Part shown: piece after piece, positions 23,001-35,500 of the stretch
Layout of the letters: every line of letters starts with the position of its first letter
How positions within the stretch are numbered: position 1 is the first letter of the stretch
Source: Seminavis robusta
Taxonomy: Eukaryota > Bacillariophyta > Bacillariophyceae > Naviculales > Naviculaceae
Length of the DNA: 64,000 nt
Direction of reading: 5' to 3'
Assembly: GCA_903772945.1 (NCBI GenBank)
Contig: CAICTM010000385.1
Location: 1-64,000, forward strand
Made by a program: the position numbers and the translations under genes
Notes under the pieces: model-generated
The model's input: the letters and a program-made list of their open reading frames with translations, nothing else
Database searches by the model: none
Told to the model about the DNA's origin: nothing

Positions 23001-25370
23001 GAAGGTGCTGACGGTGGAGTTACATTGCACGATGTCCGGAAGTCCGATCTGAGGATTGGCGGACGGAACGGTGTCGGTGCATGTCAGGTCGTAAGTGTAA
23101 CAGTAGTTATGCCCAAGACTGTTTCGCTTGCGCTCAATGGGCGAAAGCTGTTCATCAGGGCATTGCTCTGCGATTGTTGACTTCAACAGATTTACTTCAA
23201 TAAAAGGTAGTAGATTGACGCCTTCCCATGGATTTCTAAGCGACATAGTTAGACGAAGGCGGTGAGACAAACAGCAAGGTCCACACGAGTCGAGTCTATT
23301 GAGCGTTCATTCGCACCTTTTCCCGTTCATATCCACTTGAAAATCAGCAGGATAAAACTGTATGATGGGTGACGTCGCCTCCATCATCAGCTTGCGATAC
23401 AAAGGCGGCACCAAGGTACAAGAACCTGGTGGAAGGCAACCCATGAGCTGCTGAAAAGGAGTCAACGGCATTCCCAGCTCAAAGTTAATCTTTGAGAAGA
23501 TCTCGGGTAGACTTCTCAAGTCACTTAACATGGGACCTTCGAGTCGATTCATCAGTTAGGAGAACAGGGTATTGTCAGACTTGATTGAATCCGAACGAGC
23601 TCTACACAACACAACACAGATTCGATTCATCATTCGACGTACCGTAGTGGTAGGGATAAAACCACCCCCAAGAGATGCACCCCCTGTAGTAATAAGCGAG
23701 GCACCAAACCAATCCCTCCATGTAAGACTGTCGGAGCGCCATGTGTTCCTGAATATCGATTGGCTTCATTTTCATTTTTTCGTAGTAGTATCGGCCCTTG
23801 AAATCCTTCTGGCCTGGACGAGGCGGAGTCCAACCGTCCACAAATGTTGCGTCGCCTTTGGTTGCCATCATGGCATCAATCATGGATTGGTAGTCTCCTT
23901 GCTTCTCGGCCTCTTTCATGGCAAGTTCTTCGTCTGTCGGTCCCTGGGGTCTCCCATCCCTGCGATCCCACTGTCTCTTCTTCTTGACAAACTCGGCGTC
24001 ACCTTCTTCTCGTTTCTCGAGAATGGCTGTTTCTTCCGCTCCAATGGCCGCAATGAACCGTTCCAGACGCGCCGGGTCACTGATACTGCCCGCTTCTGTC
24101 AAATACTGCCCGTCACCCCATGAGGTTCGTTGGTCTTTGTAAATGTTGAACAATAGATCAAAAGCTCCATCACCAATATCCAGTGCCGGCATGTGGGGCA
24201 AGAAATCGTTTCCCACGAGAAATGTCATAAAGACAAAATCATCCACAGCATGTTCCAGATCCACCGCGGGGGCTTGATGACAAAACTCCATTCGCAGGTA
24301 CTCTCGCAAGACGGACAAATGCAAGAGCTGAAAGTCGGATTCTTTGGTAAACTTTTTGACGGCCTTGAGTGCATTGGCTTTGTTTCGTGCAAAGTTAAAG
24401 TCGACGACTTCTCGTAGAATGGTAAAATGTGGTTCGTGCGTGACCAATCCCAACATGATCAAGTCGGCATCCTGACCATAGATGCAATGTCGCGTATTGG
24501 GCTGGTAGTGAGGCTGTGCCTTCATGTCCCGAATGTGTTGCATAATCTTGTGCTCTCCTTCTCCGGGGACGTCGTGTCCAGAAAAGACGACCTTTAGATT
24601 GTGCCAGAGCGGATCTTCTTTGATTTTTTTGCGAATAAAGTATTTGATGCATTCCGATACAGATGCAAGGAATTCTGTTCCGGGAGTGATACAATTGGAA
24701 TCGAAAACTTCCTTCTTTTGGTCATTTTCATCTCTGGGCAAGTCTTTGGTAGCTTCATGCATGTCTTTGGCAGAACGGAACCTCCTTGACCGTTGTTGAT
24801 TGAGTTTGGCTCTTGGAGCCACCCCGTCAATGGCCATGTAGACGGACACTTTAGGCTTTACGATTTGCGTAATGATGCGATCCAAGTCTGATCATAGAAG
24901 ACAGTAGATTGGTGGGTAATACAAGTGCAAAATAAATGGCAGGAGATGGATGGGTATAAAGAGACAGAGACAACGTGAGATTCTCTTCAGGATCAGATCA
25001 TGCAGGTATAAACCATGCTGTTATTGTTGGTTGGTTGGTATAATGTATAAACTCACAATGCATGATTCCTAACATCATATCCCTTTCACTAATGACATCT
25101 GAAATGTCTCTATCAGAAGGATGCGTACACCCATGAATGATTCCATTCATATCCAAGTAAAGATGATCAAACTCTGGCAAAAGCGCCGAGTCCGAGACAA
25201 TGTCATTGATTTTGGGGTAGCGTTCGCTGATCCAACGGTAGAACTACATAGTATGATAGCATAATAATAATAGAAGGTGAGTAGGTGTCACAAAGGGGAT
25301 CTATCTTGAGAAAAAGTGGAAGACAAGACAAGAGTATAAAGGGTATCGCACGTACCTTTGGCACACCCAT
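20046..25370 (-). CDS. XRN1: 5'-3' exoribonuclease XRN1
   Basis: Predicted 1618-aa processive 5'-3' exonuclease degrading decapped mRNA in the cytoplasm. Five exons, read right to left: 25356-25370 (MGVPK), 25057-25243, 23643-24887, 23317-23536 and 20046-23235; the phases join cleanly. Exon 2 opens [14 protein letters not shown] and holds [11 protein letters not shown]. Exon 3 carries [58 protein letters not shown] and [15 protein letters not shown], the acidic active-site set, ending in the XRN1 phrase FYPYHY. Exon 4 continues GPMLSDLRS and IIQFYPADF. The rest is the SH3/PAZ-like platform and, from roughly residue 1270, a Gly/Arg then Pro/Gln/Met-rich disordered tail likely used for decapping-factor contacts. 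The MGVPKFYRW start and the platform separate it from nuclear XRN2. Convergent with GGPP synthase, about 220 bases apart. Confidence 0.93.
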
Positions 25371-26022
25371 GGTACAGTATCAAAGGTGAGAAATCACAGA
25401 TGATGATAATAATGGCTTGAAAATAGGGCGACAGTACTCTGGTGGTCTTTGTAATGACGGGTAGAAGGAAGGAACCGATGATCGGTGGTATCTATCTATA
25501 GACGTGCCAGTGGGACGTGGATCTAACAAACTCGACTGCTGCAGCGAAGATTCTCTTCTCTTCTACTCTACTCTGTACCGGTAGCGTCGATGTGATGGAT
25601 GAAGCAAGCTAATACAACTGATGAAGCAATCCAATATGAACAACAGCGGCGTTGGGATGCTTGGTTATTGCGATTGTGGAGACTGATGAGTGGCTTCCGT
25701 TGGTCATCGGATAGTTTTGAAAAGATTGATGGAGTGTGCGGCTTGAAATACCAGCTCGCTGGCTTCAAAGTTAGTTTTCTGTGTCAGCAAGGGAAAGTGC
25801 GAAAGTAGGCACATATGTGATTGGCTAAGGGGTACCGCGGCAATGGAAGAGACACCCTTCTGTTTAACGAATAAGACTGCATTGCTGATGTCAACTTTAC
25901 ATCGTGTAGGAATCGGATGGCAGCAAGATCTCTCGTTTCCATTACACAAGCAAGAAAACAAACTGGATTCCATCCACCAACGGCATTGTTGAATATAAGT
26001 CTCTAGAGTCATAGAACGAACA
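25371..26022. promoter_or_regulatory. Divergent intergenic region upstream of XRN1
   Basis: About 650 bases between XRN1 (-) and the transposase-like gene (+). A short + frame at 25599-25808 has no recognisable content. Contains a TACCGGTAGC word near 25577. No other element is identified. Confidence 0.35.
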
Positions 26023-26049
26023 ATGGCGGAGGATAACAGCAATGGAATG

Positions 26050-26080
<31 letters not shown>

Positions 26081-29052
26081 CAACGGGGATGATGCAGGAT
26101 GCAGCAGCCACACAAACCAACAACAACATGGGACAACAGAGTCAGCGGAGGGTATCCCAAGAAAAGAGAACGCACAATCTTCAACAGCAAAACAGAGGGA
26201 ACAAACGTTTGAGGAAAGGCGATCAACTAACACTGGAGGGCGAAAGAGCTTTTGATTCTATTAGAGATTGTGTAATCTGTAAAGCAAAATTCTTAGGTCT
26301 TCGGCAGCCACATAGATCGCATCACAAACTTTGTACCAATAACCGACGAACGAAAGGTGTCACTTCACAAGCCACACTGGATAGTCAAGCGGAGGACAGG
26401 AGGTTGAGAAGACACTTTTCCGACCCAATTAGATACTCTGCTTCACACTTGAATAGTGGTAGGGATTTCTTTAGATCTCGGGTTGCGCGAACTTCGACAA
26501 CAACAGCAGCAGCAGCAGCAGCAGCAACAACAACCAACAAAACGTCGGCCATGAGTGCAACCACGACCACCTGTACAGTGACGGCAATGGATCTTTGCGA
26601 GGCTGTAAAGGAAAAGGTCCCGAACAATGATTTTTGTAACCAACACGCAAAAAACAAAGCTCCATTGGCTATGATTGCGCTTGCAGGTATTGTTGTTGAC
26701 AAGATTATCAACAAACCAAATAATGCGGGGCTCATGGCATCCTATTTTTGCGGCATCACAATGACAGTGCCGACGGTTCAGCAGTGCACAGATCCGTTTT
26801 ATCACAGTATTATGGGACAAAAGCTCCTTCTTGTAGATTGGAAGAGGGTGTATGGATTGGATATAACTTGCCCAAACTGTGAGGTTGGATGCCTTCGCAA
26901 CACCAGGACAAACTTTTCCCACAACAAAATTCTATTCCCCATATTTCAACTCGACCGACCACCTATTTGGTGCATGATTATGTCAATGAAATGCCCTCAC
27001 TGCAAGGCTCGATACAATGCCAACGACAGTGCAATCTTATGCCGTTTGCCGTCATATGCGGCGTTGGACTACCCCGTAGACACAAGATACGCATTGCCAA
27101 AGAACAGCCACCTTTCACGAAGTGCGACAGAAGTCTTTGACTTGCTCCTTCCAACTTATGGCAATGGGGAACTCTGCAGTCGGCTACTGTACAACGCATT
27201 GAACAGGGCGTATCTTGATAAAGCTGCGTCTTACTATTCTTACATCGGTCTCAACAAAGATCCGGTGGATGAACCAGTGAGGAATGAGCCAGCAACTAAC
27301 AGCGTCCAACGTTACTTGGAAAAAGATGGGCAATACATTCGCTCCTATCCACCCCTCGGTGATACCATCAGAGACCTTTATGACGAAGCGTCAAGGAATA
27401 GTAATACTCCTTGGGGCATCAGTGATCATGACCGGCACACAAGAGAGATACAGAGTGTCAATTGTCATTCCGTTTTTGCACAGGATCATACTCATGAAGT
27501 GGTCAAGAACTATTTCAACAAAAAGAAGCTTGGTGCAGAGGCAATGTGGACCTGTGCGACTGAGACTGGAGAGATCGCTTGTGCGGTGCTTGTTCCCTCA
27601 ACCAAAACGCTTGACTTTTCTCATGCCGCCATTCAAGAACTGTCTTGCAGAAAAGAATTCAAGCCAAAGGTGATGTACAGTGATACATGGCCGTGTAAGA
27701 GTCAATATTGGTCTCTTATTCTTGGCGACGACATTACCGGAAGGCTGGGTCTTTTCCACTTTGTGCAGCGTATCATCAAAACACTGCGAAAGCGACATGC
27801 TGATTACTTCCGTGCAGTGAACCAGGTCTTGAATGCTGTGTATGTCTACCAAAAAGATGACTATGAGGCACTCCTTACAGCGTTGAAGTCCGGGACGCTG
27901 TCAAGCTCTGGAACCAAATACACCGATGACGATATATTAGAAATGAAAGGAACCCACACATTCCGACAAAGATACAGCAAGTACTTACGGAAAGAGATAC
28001 GCCCTCCTGAGTCAATGAGATCTATGCTTGATGATTGGTTCCATCGCTTCAAGTGCACGGCTTCTTCTCCTGATTCTGTTCCTGCCGGAGGAGTGTTAGA
28101 TCCAAGGACCAAGCAGCCTCTATTCACAAGCGAAACCAAGGTTGCCCTGTTGAACTGCAAAGACAAGGCTCAACACTTGCAGGATCCTCTACCATTGGCT
28201 GAAATGTATGAGACAATACCACCCAACCCAAATTCGCCACATGGTCTCAATGAGTACCTCTCGAGGCGAGGTGAGTCTGGACTGGAGTCTTTTCATTTGC
28301 TCTTGGCCCACTTCGCAAATTGTGGCATGAGGAGCACCTTGGCAGATAACCTCAACTTGACAGGAACAGCACGGTTCAATATCTCAGTGAGGCACAGGCT
28401 GCGACTAGCAAGAACACCTATGAGTGAAGCGAGTCTGGCGATAAGGAAGAAAATGCCGACGGCATGGGAGTCCGTTGTACCATTTTTCAACCACACGGAG
28501 CTCGCTTGGGTTAATCAACTAGCAGTTGCTGCCGGTGCACAACAAATACCATTTTTGCATGTGGAGAAGCTTGGTCAAGACACTGGCGAACGCTTCTTCT
28601 CTGAATATTTGAGTTGGATGAATGAGACCAAGCCATCGCATGACATTCATGACAGATGCTTGTGCAATGGTTGTTCGGTACACTTACATAATGGAATTCA
28701 AAATGGCGAGAAGCGCGCATCTCCGCCATCGCCAACAACCAACGACCTTGATAATACTATGGTGGTTCAAGAGCCAACCACCCTGCAACAACAAACGGCA
28801 GCACCGATAGCACCATCGCTGCCACTAATTACGCAACAACAACAACAGCAACAACAACAACAACCAATAATGCAACCGATGATGCACCAACCTTTTATGT
28901 ATCCGTTAATGACAGTTCCTCCATGGTACCCCATGCTCGCGCAACAGACAATGTTTTTCTGCTGTGGTAGGTACAGAGGATGGCGCAACAACCCAAGAAG
29001 AAAAGGACGTCCACCGCACGACGTTCATTGTCGAGGTTTCGTAGTTTCGTAA
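26023..29052 (+). CDS. Zinc-motif, transposase-like protein
   Basis: Predicted 1009-aa single-exon protein that looks derived from a DNA transposon. The N-terminus has a (GACAGC)n run encoding Thr-Ala repeats. A possible zinc knuckle follows (CVICKAKF...HRSHHKLC, about 86-107), then a polyalanine run from (CAG)n, then a second cysteine block with CPNCEVGC (about 285-292) and MKCPHCKARYN. A central core resembles an RNase H-type transposase: VFAQDHTHEVVKNYF gives a first Asp, FKPKVMYSDTWP a second, followed by LGLFHFVQRIIKTLRKRH, a phrase like the post-Asp helix of several DDE families. No third acidic residue could be assigned. A (CAA)n polyglutamine run lies near the C-terminus. No inverted termini or target duplications were found at the edges, so it may be domesticated or an old copy. 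The superfamily cannot be named. Confidence 0.55.
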
Positions 29053-29567
29053 TTTAAATTATAATAGACGAGGATTTCAAACACTTTCTTCGCAGGAAAA
29101 AGAAGTACAAACCAGGAGAGAAACGAAGTCGGCAGAATCCTAGAACAATAAGTACAGTCAATACCGCATCGGCCTGGTTTTGGTCTCTTTTGTGTCTCTT
29201 TTGCGTCCGTATGCTTGGTGGGGAGGGGGGTATGCCCATGTTTGATTAGGGTAATGACCATTGAATGCCTATGCCCCATTTTTGTATATATCTTTGGTGT
29301 CGCTGACGTAGTCGAATCATGAGAATCGGGAATCTTGAGAGATCCTCTCTCTTCTCTTTTTCCTCCTCTTTCCCCCCTCTCGTGTGCCTTATCCCCCCTA
29401 AAAATCGTCAGCGTCATTTGTGCGGTTGCAGGCAGGGCAATTATCGTGAAGGGCCCAGCCACAACAACGGCAAAACCTCGATCATTGGCCGGACCTCTTT
29501 CTTCACATAATATTGTCTCTGCTCAATTATTTGTTCCATTTATTTTTGCTTTCTTTCTGTTTATATC
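29053..29567. other. Intergenic region
   Basis: Spacer between two + strand genes, probably the 3' end of the transposase-like gene and the promoter of the Fun30-like gene. Pyrimidine-rich around 29340-29400. No gene or repeat seen. Confidence 0.4.
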
Positions 29568-32500
29568 ATGAGTTCTGGCAAAGGTGGGGGTTGGCTGACC
29601 ACCAAGAAGAAGGGTCGCGATGACAATGCCATTGCCATTGCGCAACGAAAAGCCGAAAATATGCGTCGATCGCGGCGTGGATTGGCTCCCAAACGACAAG
29701 CACCAGCAGCAAAACCCAGAAAAGCATCCAGAGCATCCTTCTTGGCAGACTCCGATTCCGAGGACGAAGACGAAGTGTCGTTGCATGACGACGACGAGGA
29801 GTCGGAAGAAGAAGAGGAAGATGTCGTCTTGTCAGAAGAAGAATCGGAAGACGAAGACGGAACGTCATTTTTCAAAACCGCAACCAAAAACAAGAGAACC
29901 AAATTCACCGTCAAACCCATGAAAGAGCAAACTGACAAACTCAAACGACAAGCTCGAAGAAATGGATATGCTCGAAAACCAACAACAAGCGATGACAGTG
30001 GTAGTGATGTTGATAGTGAAATTGAAGTTGTGGAAACAAAAGTGGCAAAGAAGAAGAAAAGACTCAAGCGAGACAATGGCAGCGACAATTATTCCGACGA
30101 CGAAGAAATCGATTCTCCTCCTGTCAATCAGCGATCCAAGTATTTTGAAGCCAGACGAAAACAGAAAAATGGAGGCTCCATTTTGGATGATGATGATGAT
30201 GACGATCTCACTCCGGGAAAACCTGCAAAATCTTCTGCCAGTAAGAACAAGAGTGTTGCCAAAAAGCGCACCATTGACAGCGACAGTGATGTCGAGGAGG
30301 TGTCTCCCAAAGCTAAGAGACAATCCACTGGGTCCGAATGGATTCCCGGGTCCGAAGACGAAGAATTCATTGAGGAAGAAGAAGCCGTGGCCCTCAAGGC
30401 GGCCATCCAAGCCAGCTTGAAGGAACCCAAAAAACGACTCAAGAAACTGGGCAAGAACAACAAAAAGAAGAAGAAACACAGTCCCAAGAAAAAGAGAAAG
30501 GTAGACGACTTGGCAGATTCCTCGGACGACGATGACGATGAAGCCTATGTGGAGAAGGAAACGAAAAAGAAACCCATTGTACTAATGGAATCTTCCGAAG
30601 AAGAGGAGGAGGAAGACGACGACGATGAAGATGACGTCGAGCAAGACGCCTATGTCGACGATGAGGCACGAGAAGCCAGCAATGTACTCGCCACTGCCAA
30701 CGAGCTTAGTGCTAGTGTCTTGAAAACCATGATGTCCTGGGCAGCAGATCTCAATAATGACGGCGACAACGCTGACAACAGCGGCGCGGACGGAACTTTG
30801 AAGGTCCCGCAAGGGATGATTGTGGATGGAGCCCTCGCCATGACTAGTATAGGAAGGGCATCCAGCAACAAGAAAAAGAACAACAATAACAATGCCAACC
30901 ACTCGTGGATCTCCAACGAGACGATGCAAAAGATCCTCCCCAAAGTGACGCTGGCGGAATACCAGCTCCTGGGTGTCAATTGGCTTGCAATGCTTCATTC
31001 CATGACGTGCACGGTCACCAGCGGGAAAGGAAAGCAAACCAACGTCAATGGAGTCCTGGCGGATGAAATGGGTAAGAATGACTAACACACGTTTTGTGGA
31101 TTTCCTAATGTTCGATTCCTCCAATAATAACTAATTGTTCCATGTGGGTGACATCATGCAGGTTTGGGAAAGACATGCCAAACAATTGCCTTCTTGGCTT
31201 GGTTGAAGTATAGCAGGGACAATGGGATTTTACAAGTGGGGGATCAAACCGACTTGGTAACAAAGCCACACCTTGGAAAGCACGATGACGATTTATCGGA
31301 CCATGATGACAGCGATGGCGATGTTATTGACGTGGATGATGACGATGATGAAAGCCCAAAGCCAAAGAAAAAGTCCCAGCCTGCAAAAAAGCCAAAAGCC
31401 AGCAACAAAGAGTTGTCACCCACTGACACACATATTCCTCACCTGATTGTAGTCCCAGCCTCGGTAGTTTCCAACTGGGTCAGGGAGTTTGAAAACTTTG
31501 CTCCTGATTTGAATGTTGTCAAATACCACGGCAGCACGGAAGAGCGAGGCGAACTGAAACGCATTCTGCGTCCATTTATCAACAAGAAGGGCGCGACGCC
31601 AAAAGTTGATGTGGTACTCACTTCCATTACATACTTTCAAAGAGAGAGCAGCGATGATCGAACCTTTCTGGGAAGGATTAAGTTTGACTATCTGATTGTC
31701 GACGAAGGGCATCTTTTGAAAAACGCAAAGGGACTTCGCTACAAGAACCTGGACCGATTCAGAACGCGTCACCGACTCTTGCTAACTGGAACACCAGGTA
31801 GGGACGCCACTGCTGGGTAGCTGTGGGAGGTGGATGGAACAAAATGAAAACCTAGCTAACCTCTTCCGCTGTTGCTTCACCACTACAGTGCAAAACAGTC
31901 CGCAAGAACTGATGGCTTTGCTTTGCTTCCTGATGCCGCTCTTCTCGCAGAAAACGGGCGAGTTTGATGAGCATGATTCGGACGGTGGATTGAGCATGCT
32001 GCAGCACTTTGTGAATTTGCAAGAAGCCAATGGTGGAAACAAAGAGAGCACTCATGAGTTTGCGTACCGAAAACTCAAACAACTTTTTGCCCCATTTGTG
32101 CTGCGGAGGCGAAAGAAAGACGTCCTTAGTCAGATCATCCCGCCAAAAACATATCAGGTTGAAATGGTCGAATTGGGAGATCAAGCCCGAACAATCTACA
32201 ACGATGTCATTGCGAGTCACATCAAAGCCAAAAAGAACAAGACGAACCGAGCAAGTGACCATCTCTTCACAGCTCTTCGAAAGGCCGCACATCATCCTCA
32301 TCTCCTCCGAACGCGACACAAGTCTCCTCAGGAGATTAGTCATCTGACAGACACATTTTACAAGTTCAAAGCATTCCCAGGTGAAGGAAGCACAAGAATT
32401 CGAGTTGCGAAAGAGCTCGAATCGTTCGGTGACTTTGACATCCATCTCACAGCGCTGGATCTTTTGGAGCAAAACAAGCATCGCGCACCCGACCTAGACC

Positions 32501-33481
32501 GTTATTTGCTTGCAAAGGAGGATCTGTTTGCATCAGCAAAGTTTGTCAGACTTCGAGAACTGCTCCCAGAGCTAATCAAGGACGGGCATCGGATTCTGGT
32601 AAGTGAGGTTTCGAAGTCCCAGCTCTATCTCGCTTTTTTCTGTCACCCTGACTCTTGTCATGCAACTCTACCAGGTATTCTCCGTTTGGACCATGTGCCT
32701 GGATCTCTTGGGTTGTCTCCTCGAAGAAATGGAAATCGAGTACATGAGGATGGATGGGCAGACTGCCGTGGCTGAACGCCAGGAAAAGATTGACCAATTC
32801 AATTCAGATGGGTCCATCCATGTCTTTCTGCTTAGCACCAAAGGTAAGTGTGTTGATGTATCCCGCAATGCATGCCAGTCATTTGAACCATGAAGCCTCA
32901 CATCACGTCCTCGTAGCTTGTGGTATGGGCATCAATCTGACATCAGGTGGGTACTTCCTGATGATGCTATGTGATGCTATGTGTTCCATCGGTGTCTTTT
33001 ACTCACGTTGATTGGTTCATGTACATTCCAGCCGATACCTGCATCATGCACGATATCGACATGAATCCTTTCTCGGACTTGCAAGCGGAGGACAGGTAGG
33101 TGCACAAAGAGTTGAACATGATGCTTGGTGTTGCTGCCGCTCACGCCTTTATCTTGATCAAGATGCCACCGCATTGGACAGAAAAAGCCTGTGAAGATTA
33201 TCAAACTTGTGGCCAAAGGTACGGTGGACTCTGACATCTATGACATGCAAGAGAGGAAGGTGAAGATGAATGAAGCCATCATGGAAGCCCCGTCCAAGTT
33301 TTCTGAGAAGCAAGAAAAGACTCGCATCATGCAAACAGTTGTGAATCGACATGCCAAGGAGACTTCGTCCGACGGGCTTGGGGAGACAACTTCGGAGGCA
33401 TCTACGGACAGCTTGGGCAAAGAAAATGTTGAGAATGCAAATGGCAACGTTGTGGACGAATCGCTGGAATGTAATATCTAG
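29568..33481 (+). CDS. SNF2-family chromatin remodeller, Fun30/SMARCAD1 type
   Basis: Predicted 1143-aa ATP-dependent nucleosome remodeller; the Fun30/SMARCAD1 group acts in heterochromatin maintenance and DNA-end resection. Seven exons: 29568-31071, 31162-31797, 31889-32598, 32675-32843, 32917-32946, 33032-33095 and 33163-33481. All junctions keep phase; the fifth exon is only 30 bases. The N-terminal 400 residues are acidic/lysine-rich and disordered. Helicase motifs: GVNWLAML, ADEMGLGKT (about 497-505, split by intron 1), HLIVVPASVVSNW, DEGHLLKN (near 682; DEGH instead of DEAH is typical of the Fun30 group), LLLTGTP, APFVLRRRKKDVL, YMRMDGQT, GMGINLTSAD and CHRIGQ (near 1039). Between the lobes is a longer, charged insert (YKFKAFPGEG region), as in Fun30. 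CUE domains are not evident. A truncated second copy lies 7 kb downstream. Confidence 0.88.
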
Positions 33482-34205
33482 CTATTCCTAGAAACCTGGC
33501 AGAGGAATGATCAACCGTTCGATATGTTGCGCACTGTGTTCTTGTGTCTCGTTTTGTTTGGTCTTGACTGCCATCACGATCCCCCACTAGTTTGGATATT
33601 AAATTTTTTTGTCCAGGTTTTCAGTTCACCATACGCTACCGCTCCTGCTACGATGATTTTTGGAGCTGCACCATGAGCATGAGTTCTACGGTATCAGGCG
33701 TAGGCTTGCTTATCTGTAGCTAGCTCAGCATCCCACCTTCCGCCTGCGGCACAATCGTTCCTCAGGGATACCGGTACAGTACAGTCTAAACACTATAAGC
33801 CGCCCTTCCCGAGCCCTGAACCTTGAACCCACAGCTTCCTCTGTTTTTTTTAAACAGCAGGACCGTAATAAATAAATAAATATATATGTGGAATTACATA
33901 AAGGAGTGAATCTAGGTAACACTCTCTTGTAGAAAGTTTGGGAAGGGGTCCAGTGGTTCTGGATGTGATGTATGCATGTAGGGACCTGCCAGTACCGAAG
34001 ATGGCGATGATCCGGAGGAGTAGAGTGAACGTGACTGGTGTGTGATTGCCTGTTGTAGGTGTTGGGCCAGGTGGGTAGATAGGTTGGGGGCCAGAGTTTG
34101 GTGGGCCCAGCGTGAAGGTGTGTAGGGCTGGGTGTCAATGAAGTGTGATGGTGGTGTTTCGAAGTGTTTGTTGGCAGTAGGTAGGAGAGCCGTGGGAGCT
34201 GAGAG
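33482..34205. other. Intergenic region downstream of the remodeller gene
   Basis: 3' flank of the Fun30-like gene. Bases about 33651-33850 are repeated, with divergence, at about 39357-39560 behind the truncated gene copy. Minus-strand frames at 33725-34241 run into the N gap and have Pro/His/Thr-rich composition with no feature. Confidence 0.5.
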
Positions 34206-34216
34206 NNNNNNNNNNN
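34206..34216. other. Assembly gap of 11 N
   Basis: Eleven unresolved bases inside repeat-rich DNA. The true distance across the gap is not known from the sequence. Confidence 0.98.
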
Positions 34217-34504
34217 GTAGAGCTGGTGCACATACACACATATACTATAAGATGAGTTTTAGTAGACACATATGGTAAGAAATCTACTTAAAGCTTCAGA
34301 ATGAAGTAGGAACTACAAGATTAGAGTGTCATCAAACAAATCGTCGTATTTTTCTGCATATATGAGTACATGAGACTTATTGGTATATTTCAATGAAAGT
34401 GTAGATCCGATCGAGCACCGAGCAGCATTATTGTGGCTCCTCTATACACCAACATCGTGCTGGTACACCACAACATGACAGCCAATAATGGTGATGGCTA
34501 CTAT

Positions 34505-34760
34505 TATTAAAGGTAAATGTATTATCAGCGTATTATTGAAGTTGCAGTACTGACTTCTCTCCCTTATTGAATTCCTATGGCAAAACAGAGGAGAAATCCA
34601 AACTTGGCCGACAAGAGTGCTGGAGGAGGAGCTAGCAAGGAGTTCTTTATTTAAGCCCATCAATCGATCGATTCGATTCGAGGTAAGTTTATTATCAAGA
34701 GTGTTATTGAAGGTGTAGATTTGAAAGCCATTCCTCATTGAATTTCTATGGAATGCGGGA
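34505..34760. repeat. Diverged direct repeat, two copies about 170 bp apart
   Basis: A segment starting AGGTAAATGTATTATCA near 34509 and running to CTTATTGAATTCCTATGG recurs near 34681 as AGGTAAGTTTATTATCA through CTCATTGAATTTCTATGG. A weaker echo (GGAAAGCCATCCTCGTTGAA) appears near 34870. Unit length is about 70 bases within a period of about 170. Origin unknown; it could be remains of an old tandem array or a non-autonomous element. Confidence 0.55.
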
Positions 34761-35216
34761 AGGCAGCCAGTTCTTGGCCATCAACAAGTGAGTTGGATTT
34801 ATTTGAATCAAATTGTTGCACCTCTTCTATCAAGAAGCCTCACTCAAGCCGGCTATCTCCGATGCAAATTGGAAAGCCATCCTCGTTGAAATTATATTAG
34901 TTTAGGATGGCAGTTAATTCTCGGCCCATGACAGGTAAGAGTTGATGCAATTTGAAAAACAGGGGGCAAGTCTCGAGCCGTCTGCAGTTGAGCACTGAAA
35001 ACAAGAAAACTCATATCTATTTGTTGTTTTCTCTGCTGCAATGCTGGCGGCCGATGAATTACCATTGTCGAGCAACGATCGATCGCTCCGGATAACAATG
35101 CAATACACGGCTCTTAGCCTTATTCGCGACTCGATCCTAGATAGGGTTTGAGTTCGACTCGTGACGTAGTCTCTCGCGAATGTCATTGAGACAGGTGACT
35201 GCTAGTCATACTAGGT

Positions 35217-35500
35217 TGTTGATGAAACATCGCTCTACAACCTACGTTATCACACTTCCAGGCCTCCCGCGGGAGACCTGCTCAATGAGCTTCACGACGA
35301 AGCGCTCTCGTTGATTAGGTTTTCATAGCTTTCTAATCTTTCTCATAACTTACATTCTCTCAAACTCAAAAGACCCGAAAGATCTTAACACTAACTTTTA
35401 GTGTAGTGCAACAAGAAGAGAAGAGGCTACCGCCATAGAGAAGACTGTTAACTCCAGCTCTATCAGCTGCCTGTACGTCGTCAAGTCATTGAATGGTAAC
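35217..35500. mobile_element. Possible LTR-retrotransposon remnant
   Basis: A block starting TGTTGATGAAACATCGC contains the palindrome CTCCCGCGGGAG (35264-35275) and a TTTCTCATAACTTACATTCTC phrase of the kind seen in diatom Copia-type LTRs, and is followed by ATTGAATGGTAACAGTCATC near 35490, loosely like a tRNA-Met primer-binding site. No gag-pol coding is present and no second LTR was found, so this is tentative. Confidence 0.28.

Noticed and set aside
35130-35175. tRNA-like TTGAGTTCGACTCGTG word
   Set aside because: It resembles a T-arm, but no acceptor stem, D-arm or anticodon arm can be drawn around it.
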